Shown one piece after another: positions 54,036 to 64,000 of a DNA stretch of 64,000 nt. Location of the stretch: assembly GCA_020284085.1 (NCBI GenBank), contig JACEVL010000050.1:346248-410247 (forward strand), read 5' to 3'. The notes under the pieces are model-generated. The model worked only from the letters and a program-made list of their open reading frames with translations. It was not told the origin of the DNA and made no database searches. This DNA is from Aporrectodea caliginosa (taxonomy: Eukaryota > Annelida > Clitellata > Crassiclitellata > Lumbricidae). Position 1 is the stretch's first letter, and every line of letters begins with the position of its first letter. A program made the position numbers and the translations under genes.

Positions 54036-54225
54036 CAATTTGTTAATTTATATAGCGCCGCTCACACACAGTGGCCATTCGGCATTCAGTAGCGCTCCCA
54101 GTGCGACAACCCCTAGAGAAGAAGATGGTTTTGAGGAGGGACAAGGCTGCAGGAAGAGACCCAGGAACAATGGTAACACGTAGAGAGGAGGGAAGGGCAT
54201 TCCATAGGTAGGGCCCAATAGTGAA
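54036..54225 (-). mobile_element. CR1-type LINE C-terminal fragment
   Basis: On the minus strand: GPYLWNALPSSLR, then LLKTIFFSRGC, then CACTGGGAGCGCTACTGAAT..GAGCGGCGCTATATAAATTA and ATACAAT repeats. Same module order as 18425-18655. Confidence 0.75.
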
Positions 54226-54246
54226 ATATTATTATGCTGCTGCATT

Positions 54247-54397
<151 letters not shown>

Positions 54398-54467
54398 TCT
54401 TTAATTGATCACCATAATACTATCACAAACAAACACAATCAAGACATTCATGTGCAGTGGCGTCAAT

Positions 54468-54700
54468 AATAATAATAATAATATCTTTTCTTTAATAAGC
54501 GCCTGACAAACGCACTGCGCTGTACATTTACATGTTATGCAATTTAATCTTAACTACTAACAGAACAGACAGCCTGTAATACAACGGCGCTAATAGCAGC
54601 CTACAAAGCATATCCGCCCAACGGAGGCTCGAACTCGGTACCTCTCGGTCACTGTGCCAGAAGTTATCCAAGCGCCACGGCCCCAGTAGGCAGACCCAAA
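54468..54700 (-). mobile_element. SINE-like repeat (family C), minus copy
   Basis: Reverse of 49235-49440: AATAATATCTTTTCTTTAATAAGCGCC tail, CCTACAAAGCATATCCGCCC body, GGCTCGAACTCGGTACCTCT (B-box side). Extends a little further at the head end, to CCAAGCGCCACGGCC. Confidence 0.82.
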
Positions 54701-54919
54701 GGGACATAAGGTTCCGCTAGCAGGGTCACCCTACTTTCATCAATCATTAATCTCACAGTATTTTATTTATTCATCATTTACAACAGTACGTCTTCAAACA
54801 ATCCTTGTTATGGTGTCCATAGTTATTCTTACAGGAAATAAAACAATCTTCAAACAACAAATGCAGAGTTAACTAGTATCATAAAAAACAGAGCAATGCA
54901 TACACAATCCATGTAGTAA

Positions 54920-55345
54920 GTCTTAAACAGTTGCAGACAAAAGGTGAACTTTTAATTTATTTTTGAACTGATAGACTGTGGGTAGACAAGTAAGTTCTTT
55001 GGGCAGGGAAATCCAAAGCAGCGGTCCGTATGTGCTGATAATATGCTGCCTAATATTGGTGTGCACACTTCTTTTGTGGTAATTGCTTGATGATCTTGTA
55101 TAGTGGTCGTGCACCTCAGAATTTTTACAGAACCAGTGATCAAAGTTTGATAATATTTGGCGCGAATGAATTTTGTACATAAATAGCGCCACTTGCAGCT
55201 TATTAATGCATTCGAATTTCGAAACGTAATATTTTCATGTTCAGGAATAAAAGTTTGGTGCTAGCTCTGTAGGGTACATTACATATGATTCGAATAACTC
55301 GCTTCTGTACGGATTATCCTGCTCAGAGAAAAGTCACGCGACCGA
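54920..55345 (-). pseudogene. LINE reverse transcriptase C-terminal fragment
   Basis: The minus-strand frame 55192-54923 gives INKLQVALFMYKIHSR-like, YTRSSSNYHKRSVHTNIRQ, GPLLWISLPKEL and FKNKLKVHLL. Upstream in another frame: KRVIRIICNVPYRAS-like. The order QKR..R.I, ALFMYK, TR...N, GP..WN.LP, FK.KLK is the conserved thumb and C-terminal region of Jockey/CR1-group LINEs. No active site remains. Confidence 0.8.
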
Positions 55346-55522
55346 AAACCCGTTGTTCAAGATTAGGGTCATATATAGGCCTATAATTATCACGATCTCA
55401 CGAAGGAGTACGTGATATGTAAGAAATAGTGAAATATAGCTGTAATTCTATCTAATATCGGTAGATGACTTTCAACTACAACCAACAGGTGCTATTGAAG
55501 CAGTCAGTCAGATGTTATGTTC

Positions 55523-55525
<3 letters not shown>

Positions 55526-55613
<88 letters not shown>
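55526..55613. repeat. (GAT)n microsatellite
   Basis: About 88 bp of (ATG)n. The poly-Met, poly-Ile and poly-Ser frames are artefacts. Confidence 0.97.
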
Positions 55614-55732
55614 GCGTTTTCTGAAGCTTTGCATCGGATGCGACATTCTGTGGCTGCGGCTTGCCTCCTACCTCTCGCTCTGTGGGCCACAGTTCTGCCA
55701 GACAAATTCCCAATCGTTTACGGTAGGCGGTT

Positions 55733-55955
55733 AATCTAATCTAATCTAAAATCTGATCTAAAATCTAATGTAGTCTAATCCAAAATTTTATCTAAAATCT
55801 GATCCAAATTATAATCTAATCTAATCCACTCTAATCTAACACAATCCAATCCTATCAAATCCAGCCCAGTCCAATGAAAATCCTCAAAAATCTAATCTAA
55901 TCTAATCTAATCTAATCTAATCTAATCTAATCTAATATAATCTAATATAATATAA
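55733..55955. repeat. (TAATC)n-derived tract
   Basis: Imperfect TAATC/TAAAATC units, cleaner at 55890-55955. TA-rich end. Confidence 0.88.
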
Positions 55956-56094
55956 TTGCTTCAATTGGTCCATCATAATACATTCTTAGAGCATGTATAG
56001 GCCTACAGAGGTTTCTGAAGGTGTATTATAATTGTTGATAGAATTTGATTGAGTAATTTATTCAGAAATGTTGTAGTTTAATAATACTATATGG

Positions 56095-56583
56095 CGAGGA
56101 GGCATGAGAGGGAGGTGGCATGAGAGGAAGGTGCCATGAGAGTGGGTGGCATGAGGAGGTGGCATGAGACAGAGGTGCCATGAGAGGGGTGGCATAAGAG
56201 GGAGGTGCCATGAGAGGGAGGTGGCATGAGAGAAAGGTGCCATGAGAGGGGTGTCATAGAAGGGAGGTGGCATGCGAGAAGGAGGCTGACTTGAGAGGAA
56301 AATTGCCACGGAGGGGTGGCATGAGAGGGAGGTGGCATGAGAGGAAGGTGCCATGAGAGTGGGTGGCATGAAGAGGTGGCATGAGAGAGAGGTGCCATGA
56401 GAGGGGTGGCATGAGAGGGAGGTGTCATGAGAGGGAGATGGCATGAGAGGGGTGTCATGAGAGGGGCATGGCATGAGAGCAAGGTGCCATTAGAGGGGTA
56501 TCGACGTATCGTGAGAGGGAGGTGGCATGAAAGGGAGTTGCTATGGTGTTATGAGAGAAGAGTGGTCTGAGAGGGGTGACATG
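56095..56583. repeat. GGCATGAGAGGGAGGT minisatellite, part 1
   Basis: A purine-rich unit of about 16-18 bp (GGCATGAGAGGGAGGT with T/C and GGAAGG variants) continues at 57041-57290 beyond a MITE. The long frames on the minus strand (repeating MPPSHDTPL-like) are repeat artefacts. Confidence 0.92.
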
Positions 56584-57040
56584 CAGTGTTATTTAAGTTA
56601 ACTAAAACTGAAATTAAGTTTATTATTAACTGAAAAGTTCTATTTCAGTTAATTGAAACTAAAACTAAACTGAAAAGTACTAAACAAAAACTAAAACTAA
56701 ACTTGAAAGTTCAAAACTGAATTAATTTTTTCTGTGTGGCTCACAGACCGAGTAGCGGACATGTATGCAACGGTTAGTGGCGAGTGCCTAAAACTGCAGC
56801 TCAATAGCATGAAAACATGAATTTAATAAGATCTGTTGTTCTTTCTAATCAAACAAATTTCATTAATAAAAAATTGACATTTAATTGCTTGTGCTGAATG
56901 TTTACAGAACTGAATTAAAACTGAAAAGTTTTGAAAACTGAAACTAAAACTGGAAAGAGTTGAAAACTAAAACTAAAACTAAACTGAAAAGTCAAAACAA
57001 AACTAAAACTGAAAAGTAAATTGAAACTTAAATAACACTG
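56584..57040 (+). mobile_element. hAT-type MITE (CAGTGTTATTTAAGTT ends) with perfect TSD
   Basis: The 457-bp element starts CAGTGTTATTTAAGTT and ends AAACTTAAATAACACTG. The target duplication GTGACATG is perfect at 56576-56583 and 57041-57048 and is itself a minisatellite unit piece. Subterminal zones consist of ACTAAAACTGAAAAG units on both sides. Inserted into the minisatellite. Confidence 0.94.
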
Positions 57041-57290
57041 GTGACATGAGACGGAGGTGGCATGAGAGGGAGGTGTCATGAGTGGGAGGTGACATTAGAG
57101 GGATGTGCCATGAGAGGGGTATCATGAGACGGAGGTGGCATGAGAGGGGTGCCATGAGACGGAGTGTCATCACTGTCATGAGCGGGAGGTGCTATGAGAG
57201 GGGTGACATGAGAGGGAGGTGTCATAAGAGGGGTGTCATTAGAGGGAGTTGGTAGGAGAGGAAGGTATCATCGGAGGGTGGCATAAGAGG
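57041..57290. repeat. GGCATGAGAGGGAGGT minisatellite, part 2
   Basis: Continuation of 56095-56583 after the MITE; units are somewhat more diverged. Confidence 0.88.
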
Positions 57291-57754
57291 GAGGTGCACT
57301 GCGGTCAATACAACCATAATCTAAAGCCTCTTTAGTCTCGTCTTGATTCTTCCCTAAGTACAGACCCCTGCAGAATCTGCCTCTGTAGCACGCTGCTGGC
57401 AAATTACTCCAGTAAGCTTATTTTTTGTTTCTTTAGATTCGCTTAGGCAGACATACAGACAGGAAGACAGACATATATACAGATAGACATGAGAGGGAGA
57501 TGGCAGACTGACTATGAAGTAAAGCATTGGAGTTTATAAATTCAATAAAGCTGCTAGGTCTATTTTAATCGTATATTCATATAACTTAACTTAAGAGCAA
57601 CTCGTCAAAGTCACTGCCTACCTGCGAAGACAAAACCACGATGGAATGGAATGGAGTAGCTTGAATTCTTGGGCTTTCGAATAACCTGGTGCTATTATAT
57701 ATTCTTCATTTCATTTACGAAAAGAGGCAGAGAATGGAGCTGAGATGCCACGCC
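57291..57754. other. Intergenic, no gene seen
   Basis: Short CAGACAGA repeats at 57450-57490; otherwise unremarkable. Confidence 0.5.
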
Positions 57755-57932
57755 AGTGGCGTAACGAAGGGTTTCAGTGCCCACTGCCCAGGGCAAGTGT
57801 TGATGACTGCGCCCCTTTTAATTTTCTTGTTGACTTTTAGTCGTTCTTGAAATAGTACTGTGTACCACTGAAAGCTAATTTAGCGCCCTCTGTGCTGCGC
57901 CCGGGGGCAGTTGCCCCTTCGTTACGCCACCG
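57755..57932 (+). mobile_element. hAT-type MITE (CAGTGGCGTAACGAA family), copy 2
   Basis: 178 bp, starts CAGTGGCGTAACGAAGG and ends CTTCGTTACGCCACCG. Perfect 8-bp duplication TGCCACGC at 57747-57754 and 57933-57940. The body is shared with 58265-58462 (GTTGATGACTGCGCCCC, TTCTTGTTGACTTTTA). Confidence 0.94.
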
Positions 57933-57948
57933 TGCCACGCTGCAATTG

Positions 57949-58176
57949 TGGGGCGCGGTGGTGTTGGGGTATGTTCGGTGCCTTGCAGCCCGGAGGGTTG
58001 CGGGTTCAATCCACCTCAAGCCGCGGCGTAGGGACCCTGGGCAAGTCCTTCACTCGCAAATTGCTCATGCGCTTTGGTCGTGAAACTCCGATTCAGTGTC
58101 CGCGCGCTGTAGTCGGGAGCGCCTCTGAGTAGAAATTTTGAAGGGGCGCTATAACAGAAGTGCTCATACATACATA
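57949..58176 (+). mobile_element. tRNA-derived SINE (family B), + copy
   Basis: GGGGCGCGGTGGTGTTGGGG head, GGTTGCGGGTTCAATCC B box (one base short), body CCCTGGGCAAGTCCTTCACT, hairpin GGGAGCGCCTCTGAGTAG..AGGGGCGCTATAACA and CATACATAC tail. The short frames crossing it are not genes. Confidence 0.9.
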
Positions 58177-58264
58177 CAATCTACATTGCACCCGCTCACT
58201 CGGTACAGGTAATCTTCAGTAGTCTTTACTACTTTGCTGGCTGTTTTCCTTATTTACCTAGATG

Positions 58265-58462
58265 CAGTGGCGTAACGAATGGTTTCAGCGCCCAGGGGCA
58301 AGGGTTGATGACTGCGCCCCCTTTTAATCTTCTTGTTGACTTTTAATCGTTCTTGTCATAGTACCGGTACTGTGTATTACTGAAAGCTACTTTTGCGCCC
58401 CCTGTGCTGCGCAGGGGGGGGGGCGGCTGCCCTCCTCTGCCACTCCCTTCGTTACGCCACTG
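58265..58462 (+). mobile_element. hAT-type MITE (CAGTGGCGTAACGAA family), copy 3
   Basis: 198 bp, starts CAGTGGCGTAACGAATGG and ends CCTTCGTTACGCCACTG. Perfect 8-bp duplication CCTAGATG at 58257-58264 and 58463-58470. A (G)n run near 58415 lengthens it relative to copy 2. Confidence 0.95.
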
Positions 58463-58470
58463 CCTAGATG

Positions 58471-58945
58471 TTTATTCATATAGTCAAAGTAAAAGAGTAG
58501 GCCTAAAGTTTTACTGTCACTGTAGAGCTTTTTAAATCGATTAATTTTTAATAGCTAATTTGTAACTGGTATTACTGTTTTCTGTAATGGGTTGTGATGT
58601 ACCAACCTAGTGATTCTTCAATAAACGAATATTATTGTGAAATGCTGCTCAAGAGCTGATACATATATATGTTATGTATTTCAGATGCACGCGTACATAT
58701 ACAGCTGCAGATAATCTTACAACAGCGGTTTCACAATAAATTATGGTGATGAGCAGATACATTTTTAGTTTAATGTAACATTTTTGAAGCATCCATTTCG
58801 TAACTGCTGAATCGTAGTTGAGGATCAAGGAACAGCAGATAGCAGTGATTTGAATGGTTAGTGTTCATCATATCCGTTTCCTCCATTTGTCTTAAACTCT
58901 GCTCTAAGCACCTATTCAAACTCCGTGGAAGACAGACACTGGAGA
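58471..58945. other. Intergenic, no gene seen
   Basis: AT-rich, no recognised element. Confidence 0.5.
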
Positions 58946-58953
58946 CGAATAGC

Positions 58954-58986
<33 letters not shown>

Positions 58987-59047
58987 CAGATAGATAGATT
59001 GCTAGATAATGAATAGATAGATAGATATGCAATAGATAGAAAGATAG

Positions 59048-59103
<56 letters not shown>

Positions 59104-59156
59104 TGCAGATAGATAGTTTAGATAGATAGATAGTAGATAGATAGATAGATGGTGAC

Positions 59157-59230
<74 letters not shown>

Positions 59231-59232
59231 GT
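58946..59232. repeat. (GATA)n microsatellite
   Basis: About 285 bp of (GATA)n with several phase breaks and a few TGCA/TGGTGACA interruptions. Minus-strand poly (Tyr-Leu-Ser-Ile) frames are artefacts. Confidence 0.97.
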
Positions 59233-60341
59233 AGACAATACGACACTGGCGCCTGACTTTGAGGATGCGTGAAGACAAGTGGCAAGGAATAACTTTCTTT
59301 TCCACAAAGATATCTATGAAGTTCAGATTTTGAGCTCAGAGTTCGACACACTACGACGATGATAGTTTAAGCCTGTCCTCGTCCGTTTAAAATGAAACTA
59401 TGTTAACATTTATCCGTACACATTGCTCATTTCGTCAAGATTAAAAAGTTACATTAATCAGTTCAAGATGATTAGCCTCTGCTTGGGTGTCAATGCATAT
59501 CGCCCATTCAAGTTCAGAAATTATTTATTTCGCTCTGGTTTAAAGTTACATAACGTAGTACAAATGGTTATGGCTAATCATATTTAAACACGTATATGAT
59601 GTCAGTGCAAAGCCACCAAATGCCAAGATAATAAAAAATCATCAAATTCATAGACGTGGCTATTCTAAATTATATCTTAACAAGATGAATACAGATTAGC
59701 AATAGACAACGATTGCGCTCTAACTGCTGTAAAGATTCTTTTGCGATTCTTCATAAGGCGGTCACTATCGACATGCTAATAGTTAAGAGAGGATATTTGG
59801 GAGGTTTCCCTCTTGTTGCCTGTAACAAGCGCTGGGGCTCCACAGAATACATGTGTTCTATGGAGCAGATTAAAGGAGAAGGTTGTGAGGAAAAACATGG
59901 ACCGAACTCAGATATGCTTTTCGAGGAGGAAAGTCCCAGGTTGAAGGTCGCTGACACCATGGATTCCGTAGAAGCTGGACGGCGATACAGTGGAGCTGTA
60001 GGTCCGAGTCTTTCTTATCCAATGCCTCCCTCCCCTTGTGGAGCAGTGAAAGAAGGTGGGAACGATCTTTTATTCATTGCGATGAAATTGGCTTCCTTTT
60101 GGGTCTGCAGATCCTGTCAGCCGAGTTTCCAATCCCCGCACTGACAAAGCAGAGTGTATGTTTTCCAAACTAGAAAGGCGAGAATTTTCTAGACTGGATT
60201 GGCTTTTCATTGACAACGGTCGATAGCCTGGTCACGCGACAATACCTTAGATGAAGGTTTCTGTATTCAGCTTCACATATCACGAAAATCATATTTCACA
60301 TGAAAACAGAATTTCGTCGCTGATACGATGAAACCCTGGAA
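59233..60341. other. 3' flank of the Mab-21 gene; one unassigned frame
   Basis: A 143-codon + strand frame (59713-60144) has non-repetitive composition (CNKRWGSTEY, SLSYPMPPSPCG) but no recognised family. It overlaps the likely 3' region of the minus-strand gene. A TTTATT at about 60070, i.e. AATAAA on the minus strand, is a candidate poly(A) signal 270 bp beyond the stop. Confidence 0.4.
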
Positions 60342-63224
60342 CTATTTTTTAATAATAATATGTAGCTTTCGTATAAGAAATCTCCGAATGATGTGCTCAA
60401 ACGGAAGATTGACTTTCTTAGCAGCAAATTCAGTCACTGCTTCTTCATATGGAAGATTGCAGTCCATACAACATCTGACTTTCAAATATCTTGCAACAAA
60501 ATGTCTTCCAAGAAAAAAGTGACGCATTATGCGTTTGTGAAATTCAAGAGAAACCAGTACACGCCTATTACGATATACAAATCGGGCAAACCATTGGTCA
60601 AACGTTGATTCCTCAGTTAACTTATCTTTCCCCATATCGTCATTCAGATATGATAAATAATAAAAGAGTGTGTGAAATCCAAGCAAAGACTGTACGTCTC
60701 CATCGAAGAAAGAATCAAGCGGTGGCAACACCAAGACATTGGCAAATGAAAATTTCTTCAGGTCGCTCTGAAGTTCAGGCTGCTGTAGAATTCGTTCACA
60801 TAAATGCAACATTTCATCGTATTGACGACTCTTGTAAAGATACAAAGCACGATAGCAGTCAGTTGTGTTGCACTGGATGCCAAAGTCGTTTCGAATCACA
60901 CTGTAGAATGAAGTCATATTTTCTAAAGCACATTCCATTAGAGCACCAATTACTGTTTCTTTAACAACCATGGAACTCAAACTTGAAGACTCGGTTTCTG
61001 TAAATGAATCTGTTCTGCGATAAACTGTCCGTCTGGCAGCATTGAAATGATTACCTGACTTCATCGAATCAATACATCGCGGTTTTAATAAATTCTTCAA
61101 ATATTCGTCCATAGGGAATGCTGAATCCGGAAAATCACGAGAAAAATTTAAATGTCTGGATGTTCTGTTGGTGGACAATACAGTTAAATAATGAGCAAAC
61201 ACCTCTGGTGAAAGACGCAGATCAAGATAAAGCCGCCTGCCAGTGTAACGAAGATTATTAGTAATCTTCCTGTAAAGCACATACAATCCAACGATTCTTG
61301 CGACATCGTCAATAAACAACAAACAACCTGCATTCAGTGTTTCCTTATCCTTTTGAGAAGTCTGATCCACAAGAACTGCCAAGCAGTAGCCTACTGCTAT
61401 CTGGTAATCTGATGTGCCGAAATGGAGAGCAGCCAGATAGGCCAAAGCAGCAGGAGCAATGCCATTTGATTTAGAGTCGTCATATTGTACAGCCTTTCTA
61501 AGAAACTCTTTTGACATCAGAGACACTAGTTGAAATTCTGAACGGCTATTTGATCCAGTTAAATTTTCCATGAGACCCTGAGCTCGCAGGAATTGAAACT
61601 GACTACTTTGTGCTGTGTACGCTTTCGGAAAGTTATGAAACTTAGACCTTGTAATTTTGCGTTGCATCGAAATTGAGTTTACGAGTTCAACAAAGAGACT
61701 GCTATCCCATGAAATCTCTCCGCAGCCTAAACCATATGCAGCATTCAAAAGATGCAGTAGGATATCATAGTACGTGAAACATGAGACGTTCTGTATTGTT
61801 CGAAGATCTATTGATCGATCGTAATTCCTCAACTCAAAACATCTTAAATAATATCCTAATGTTAAACTGTTTTGCAGTCCTGAACTGTACCCTTTCTTTA
61901 TTATATTATGACTGTTATTATGAGAATATGTGAATGTGCAATAAAATAAAAAATCCAGTGATTCTGAATCAGTCGCTTTCCAAAATTCAATAAGAGGCAG
62001 CATGTAATCCATAAAATGTGTCGTTTCTTTCAGAGTTCTTTTAACTTCGAAATGTTCCTGAATGAATGACAGTATGTAATTTTCCACGAACCAATGACAA
62101 AGAATTCCAGATTGGCAGAATACATTCAATTGTCTTTCAGCATTGTCAAGGATCGTGCAGTTCGATGGCTGATGAAATAAATTTGCTTCAGGAATAAAAT
62201 AGTTTGGACAGTGTCTCCTCTTTAGCCATTCTGAAAGCTTTTGTAGCAACTCACAGCAGATCGCAATAACAGAAGAGGAATTCCACCATTCTGGTGACAT
62301 CTCTTCACAAGTCCATAACATCAGCGTCTTTAAATGATAAGGACAGAGAACCTCATCCTCCTTTGGACAATCCTTCTGTATCAGTTCTCTTTTAGCGAAG
62401 AATCTCAGTAAATGGTAGACAATCTGTTGAATTTGAGTCCAACTCTGAAGTAAGATTACCTCCGCAACTGAAAATGACATTCTCCACTGTCTTTCATCGT
62501 CTCTGCAAGAACGATGCTGAACGTAGACAACATGACAACCATTTTGAACAACCTCGGCAATTGTATCAATGGTCGGCCATCCGTTATTCCTAGGTCGTTT
62601 AATCCAACCTTGGGCTTCTTTAGGCCATTGAGGGCACCACACGCTGCTGACGAGATCACTCTTGATAAAATGACCAGGTGACTTTTCTCCTTGACTCTGA
62701 ATTGCTGGACCATGGACAATGTTTGGCAACACATTCCTTTCGCCTGAACTATGGGAAATTTCAGCTGCAAGGCGATTCATATTTAGCGACACGTAGCCAT
62801 TTATATGCGTTGCATGGTTAAATTCGTACTTCTTATATTTCCAATTATAGATCATTTTCCCCCAAAGTCGTAATCGAACAAAACCTGGATACATGTCACA
62901 TGATTCAATCTTGAGGCAATCGATTGTATCGGCTAGGCCACTCATATCACTTGGCAACACTAAAATCTCACCACTGAAGGCCAGTTCATCAGCTTTGGCG
63001 AATAAGAAATCGGTGTCGTCAATGAATGCATTCAGTGGTCGGATATAGAACTCCATAGCGCTGCCACAGTGAATTGAGTACTTCGTTGGTTTAGGGTCCG
63101 ATGACGCCATTAACTCATGGATGTTATCAGAAAGAACAAGAGACGATTTTGGAAGCATTTGACATGTGCTAACGATGAACGCAGATGCCAGTTCTTCATT
63201 CGATTTATCCGCAAATTTCGTCAT
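60342..63224 (-). CDS. Mab-21 domain protein, cGAS-like nucleotidyltransferase fold
   Basis: The 960-residue intact single-exon protein has a Mab-21 region at about 45-330. HCGSAMEF at 52-59 carries the nucleotidyltransferase GS pair; DDTDF at 69-73 fits the first two metal-binding acids (D70, D72); D190 in SDLVSS fits the third. HGPAIQ at 171-176, CPQWPKEAQGWIKRPR at 197-212, GWP at 205-217 vicinity, QWRMSFSVAE at 246-255 and LCPYHLKTLMLW at 293-304 are Mab-21 family signatures. Residues 400-960 form a helical half with TPR-like pieces, APAALAYLAALHF...YQIAVGYC (590-614) and YRALYLYKSRQYDEMLHLCE (791-810). The protein is about twice the length of vertebrate Mab-21 or cGAS proteins. Known relatives include nucleic-acid sensors (cGLRs) and enzymatically inactive developmental proteins; retained acids make activity possible but unproven. 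The ATG at 63224 is the first in frame. Confidence 0.9.
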   Translation of the reverse strand: MTKFADKSNEELASAFIVSTCQMLPKSSLVLSDNIHELMASSDPKPTKYSIHCGSAMEFYIRPLNAFIDDTDFLFAKADELAFSGEILVLPSDMSGLADTIDCLKIESCDMYPGFVRLRLWGKMIYNWKYKKYEFNHATHINGYVSLNMNRLAAEISHSSGERNVLPNIVHGPAIQSQGEKSPGHFIKSDLVSSVWCPQWPKEAQGWIKRPRNNGWPTIDTIAEVVQNGCHVVYVQHRSCRDDERQWRMSFSVAEVILLQSWTQIQQIVYHLLRFFAKRELIQKDCPKEDEVLCPYHLKTLMLWTCEEMSPEWWNSSSVIAICCELLQKLSEWLKRRHCPNYFIPEANLFHQPSNCTILDNAERQLNVFCQSGILCHWFVENYILSFIQEHFEVKRTLKETTHFMDYMLPLIEFWKATDSESLDFLFYCTFTYSHNNSHNIIKKGYSSGLQNSLTLGYYLRCFELRNYDRSIDLRTIQNVSCFTYYDILLHLLNAAYGLGCGEISWDSSLFVELVNSISMQRKITRSKFHNFPKAYTAQSSQFQFLRAQGLMENLTGSNSRSEFQLVSLMSKEFLRKAVQYDDSKSNGIAPAALAYLAALHFGTSDYQIAVGYCLAVLVDQTSQKDKETLNAGCLLFIDDVARIVGLYVLYRKITNNLRYTGRRLYLDLRLSPEVFAHYLTVLSTNRTSRHLNFSRDFPDSAFPMDEYLKNLLKPRCIDSMKSGNHFNAARRTVYRRTDSFTETESSSLSSMVVKETVIGALMECALENMTSFYSVIRNDFGIQCNTTDCYRALYLYKSRQYDEMLHLCERILQQPELQSDLKKFSFANVLVLPPLDSFFDGDVQSLLGFHTLFYYLSYLNDDMGKDKLTEESTFDQWFARFVYRNRRVLVSLEFHKRIMRHFFLGRHFVARYLKVRCCMDCNLPYEEAVTEFAAKKVNLPFEHIIRRFLIRKLHIIIKK

Positions 63225-64000
63225 TCTAAATGAAAAACATCTCTATCCTAAAAACTCAACAGCATTACTATTATTTTTATCATCATGAGCGGCAACAGAA
63301 GGAAGAGAAGTCTAGTTATCACCCATATCAATTGCCGAAAATCACCTTAATTAATCACAGTTCGAACAATAATTGTAATTGTAATCGAAAATCTCTGAAG
63401 TGCAACGACAGTGGCGCTCCCGACCCGGAACAGTGCCATTGCTGGGACGGCCTTCCGATTTCAAGGACCTTGGATTGATTAAAAGGATTCTGGTCAAAGT
63501 AGAAGTTGGATTGATGGAAAATAATTCTTTAATAAAATAAAAATTTGGCGGTGATTAAAAAAACAAGTAGGCCTACCAATGATTTTTCTTAAATAGAAGT
63601 GGGATTGATGAAAATTATTACTCAGTAAATAGAAGCTGGATTGATGAAAAAATTATCGAGAAAGTAGAAGTTGGATAAACACTTTTACCCATAGGGCCTA
63701 ATACACGCGAAATAACGCTACCATATCACGGATTACTTGTCATCCATAGCAGGTCTACGGAGACTAACATGAACGATCGCTTTTAAATTGTTACTTTCCA
63801 CGTCGGAGTAGTCGCCAGTGGATTTCGATAACCTATAAAATTATGTGTAATCTGCAGGCAATGCTTTAATGTAATCTGTCATTTTGGAATTTAACAATTT
63901 AAGTTCAAAATATTTACGAAACTGAACTCGTGAACGACTACAGATCGAATATATCAGTTGTCCACGAGTTGAAATTGTCGTCGTAACCTTTCCACTTTAC
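63225..64000. other. 5' flank of the Mab-21 gene; short repeats, no gene
   Basis: The phrase AGTAGAAGTTGGATTGATG and close variants recur at about 63498, 63595, 63632 and 63662, spaced 30-100 bp, forming a loose repeat. No convincing TATA box or second gene is seen. An 82-codon frame at 63230-63478 is not supported. Confidence 0.5.

Noticed and set aside
56058..56482. Two overlapping minus-strand frames of 131-138 codons rich in Pro, Ser and His
   Set aside because: They translate the purine minisatellite in two frames at once and end with it; no non-repeat coding sequence is attached.
58916..59351. Minus-strand frames of repeated Tyr-Leu-Ser-Ile
   Set aside because: Direct translation of the (GATA)n microsatellite.
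59713..60144. 143-codon + strand frame near the 3' end of the Mab-21 gene
   Set aside because: Composition is not low-complexity, but I recognise no family, paralogue or splice signal; left as unassigned.
60491..60964. 157-codon + strand frame inside the Mab-21 gene
   Set aside because: Antisense shadow of an intact 960-codon gene with clear family motifs on the other strand.

Overview
This is a repeat-dense, gene-poor eukaryotic window. Exon-like signals are sparse, tRNA-derived SINEs and CR1/RTE-type LINE fragments are abundant, hAT-type DNA transposons with 8-bp target duplications are common, and tetranucleotide microsatellites are long. The one large gene belongs to the animal Mab-21/cGAS-like superfamily. 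Together these point to a marine invertebrate metazoan. The palindrome TAGGCCTA recurs throughout. I cannot fix the phylum; an echinoderm, hemichordate, cephalochordate or lophotrochozoan would all fit.

Layout. 1-15.7 kb: a very large imperfect palindrome, arms about 25-9140 and 11530-15703, around a 2.4 kb spacer that holds a 31-bp minisatellite. The left arm was later enlarged by a LINE carrying a broken reverse transcriptase (about 721-3517) and by a 2.2 kb hAT element (5898-8098); without these both arms are about 4.1-4.2 kb. A related segment recurs at about 39.3-40.2 kb. 15.7-27.8 kb: no convincing host gene, but LINE remnants, four hAT-type elements with exact or near-exact 8-bp target duplications, a 90+90 bp fold-back and microsatellites. 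28.6-51.2 kb: three paralogous, apparently intronless-coding genes on the + strand (28614-29474, 44788-45621, 50376-51233) for predicted membrane-anchored proteins with a class I SAM-methyltransferase-like fold. They sit in segmentally duplicated DNA whose copies have been separately interrupted by LINEs, SINEs and MITEs. 51.4-59.3 kb: microsatellites, SINEs, a multiply broken pseudogene, LINE ends and more hAT MITEs. 60.3-63.2 kb: an intact 960-codon single-exon gene on the - strand for a Mab-21-domain (cGAS-like nucleotidyltransferase fold) protein with a long, probably TPR-like C-terminal half.

How the pieces fit. Only four protein genes look intact: the three methyltransferase-like paralogues and the Mab-21 protein. 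The paralogues share a splice-acceptor-like sequence immediately before the ATG, so a non-coding 5' exon is likely, and a catalytic core that is far more alike at DNA level than their N-termini, which suggests gene conversion. SINE and CR1-type LINE copies share the same 3' hairpin tail, consistent with the LINE machinery mobilising the SINE. All statements come from reading the sequence; no database search or structure prediction was run.
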